Positions 63,929-64,000 of a stretch of 64,000 nucleotides of DNA are shown one piece after another. The translations under genes and the position numbers were made by a program. The stretch is taken from contig NZ_CP108095.1 in assembly GCF_036194065.1 (NCBI RefSeq), positions 5,580,001 through 5,644,000 of the forward strand, in the 5' to 3' direction. The stretch is from Streptomyces sp. NBC_00239. Lineage in GTDB: Bacteria > Actinomycetota > Actinomycetes > Streptomycetales > Streptomycetaceae. Every line of letters begins with the position of its first letter. Positions within the stretch are counted from its first letter, which is position 1. The notes below the pieces were generated by a model. It was not told where the DNA came from and ran no database searches. It saw only the letters and a program-made list of their open reading frames with translations.

Positions 63929-64000
63929 CCATTGGTAGCCCAAGTCGACTACCTGTCACGGTTCTTGAGTGACCGCCGGATCCCGCCGCCGACCCTCCGA

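Overview
The window is high-GC actinobacterial chromosome, almost certainly Streptomyces or a close relative. Evidence: wobble positions are nearly all G or C, GTG starts with GGAGG-type ribosome sites are common, 4-nt start/stop overlaps are frequent, and the families are typical (FasR, DUF3052, DUF397/DUF5753 regulators, SCO2322-like protein, DUF4383, several TerD paralogues). Most of it reads as core chromosome rather than a recent island.

Layout. (1) 1-3060: the end of the type II fatty-acid synthase operon (fabH, fabD) and its PucR-type regulator fasR. After a pirin, a large secreted amidase, small redox/hydrolase genes and a K+ channel come aceE (pyruvate dehydrogenase E1), a DUF3052 gene and an AhpE/PrxQ-type peroxiredoxin. 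The fabD-fasR-aceE-DUF3052-peroxiredoxin order resembles the M. tuberculosis Rv2243-Rv2238c block, with insertions. (2) 18044-27969: a Ter stress-response locus. It has TerD-family proteins, a TerC-like membrane protein and the nucleotide-like-metabolite module (CitE-like enzyme, fused PRTase-TRSP-StiP protein, HAD phosphatase), then an O-methyltransferase. (3) 28263-31362: an unrecognised 761-residue protein beside a DUF3800 predicted nuclease, the best candidate here for an undescribed two-gene system. (4) 31786-43493: membrane and secreted proteins, a tRNA-Val, PhoD phosphatase, a secreted HNH nuclease, a manganese (yybP-ykoY) riboswitch ahead of a TMEM165-type exporter, and a DUF397/DUF5753 regulatory set. 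(5) 44004-51515: a peptidoglycan-binding protein, an MFS exporter fused to a MarR-like domain, small enzymes and a GT87-PAP2 fusion. (6) 52014-54697: a divergent CYP125-like P450 and steroid-type thiolase with palindromic operators. (7) 54830-62025: a cell-wall lytic protein, then a five-gene operon read leftwards behind a cobalamin riboswitch. That operon encodes a surface alpha/alpha-barrel protein, an SCO2322-like surface protein and a complete ECF transporter (T, fused ATPases, S). (8) 62664-63887: an MBL-fold hydrolase.

Two systems stand out. The cobalamin-riboswitch operon couples an ECF importer to two membrane-anchored extracellular proteins whose folds look like the two domains of animal intrinsic factor/transcobalamin, split into two genes. 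The window is also peppered with a ~113-bp palindromic intergenic element (ends CCTCGCCGGCGTTTGAGG and its complement) with tandem satellites. One 27-bp satellite array lies in frame inside the linker of the ECF ATPase. All functional statements come from reading the sequence; no database search was run.
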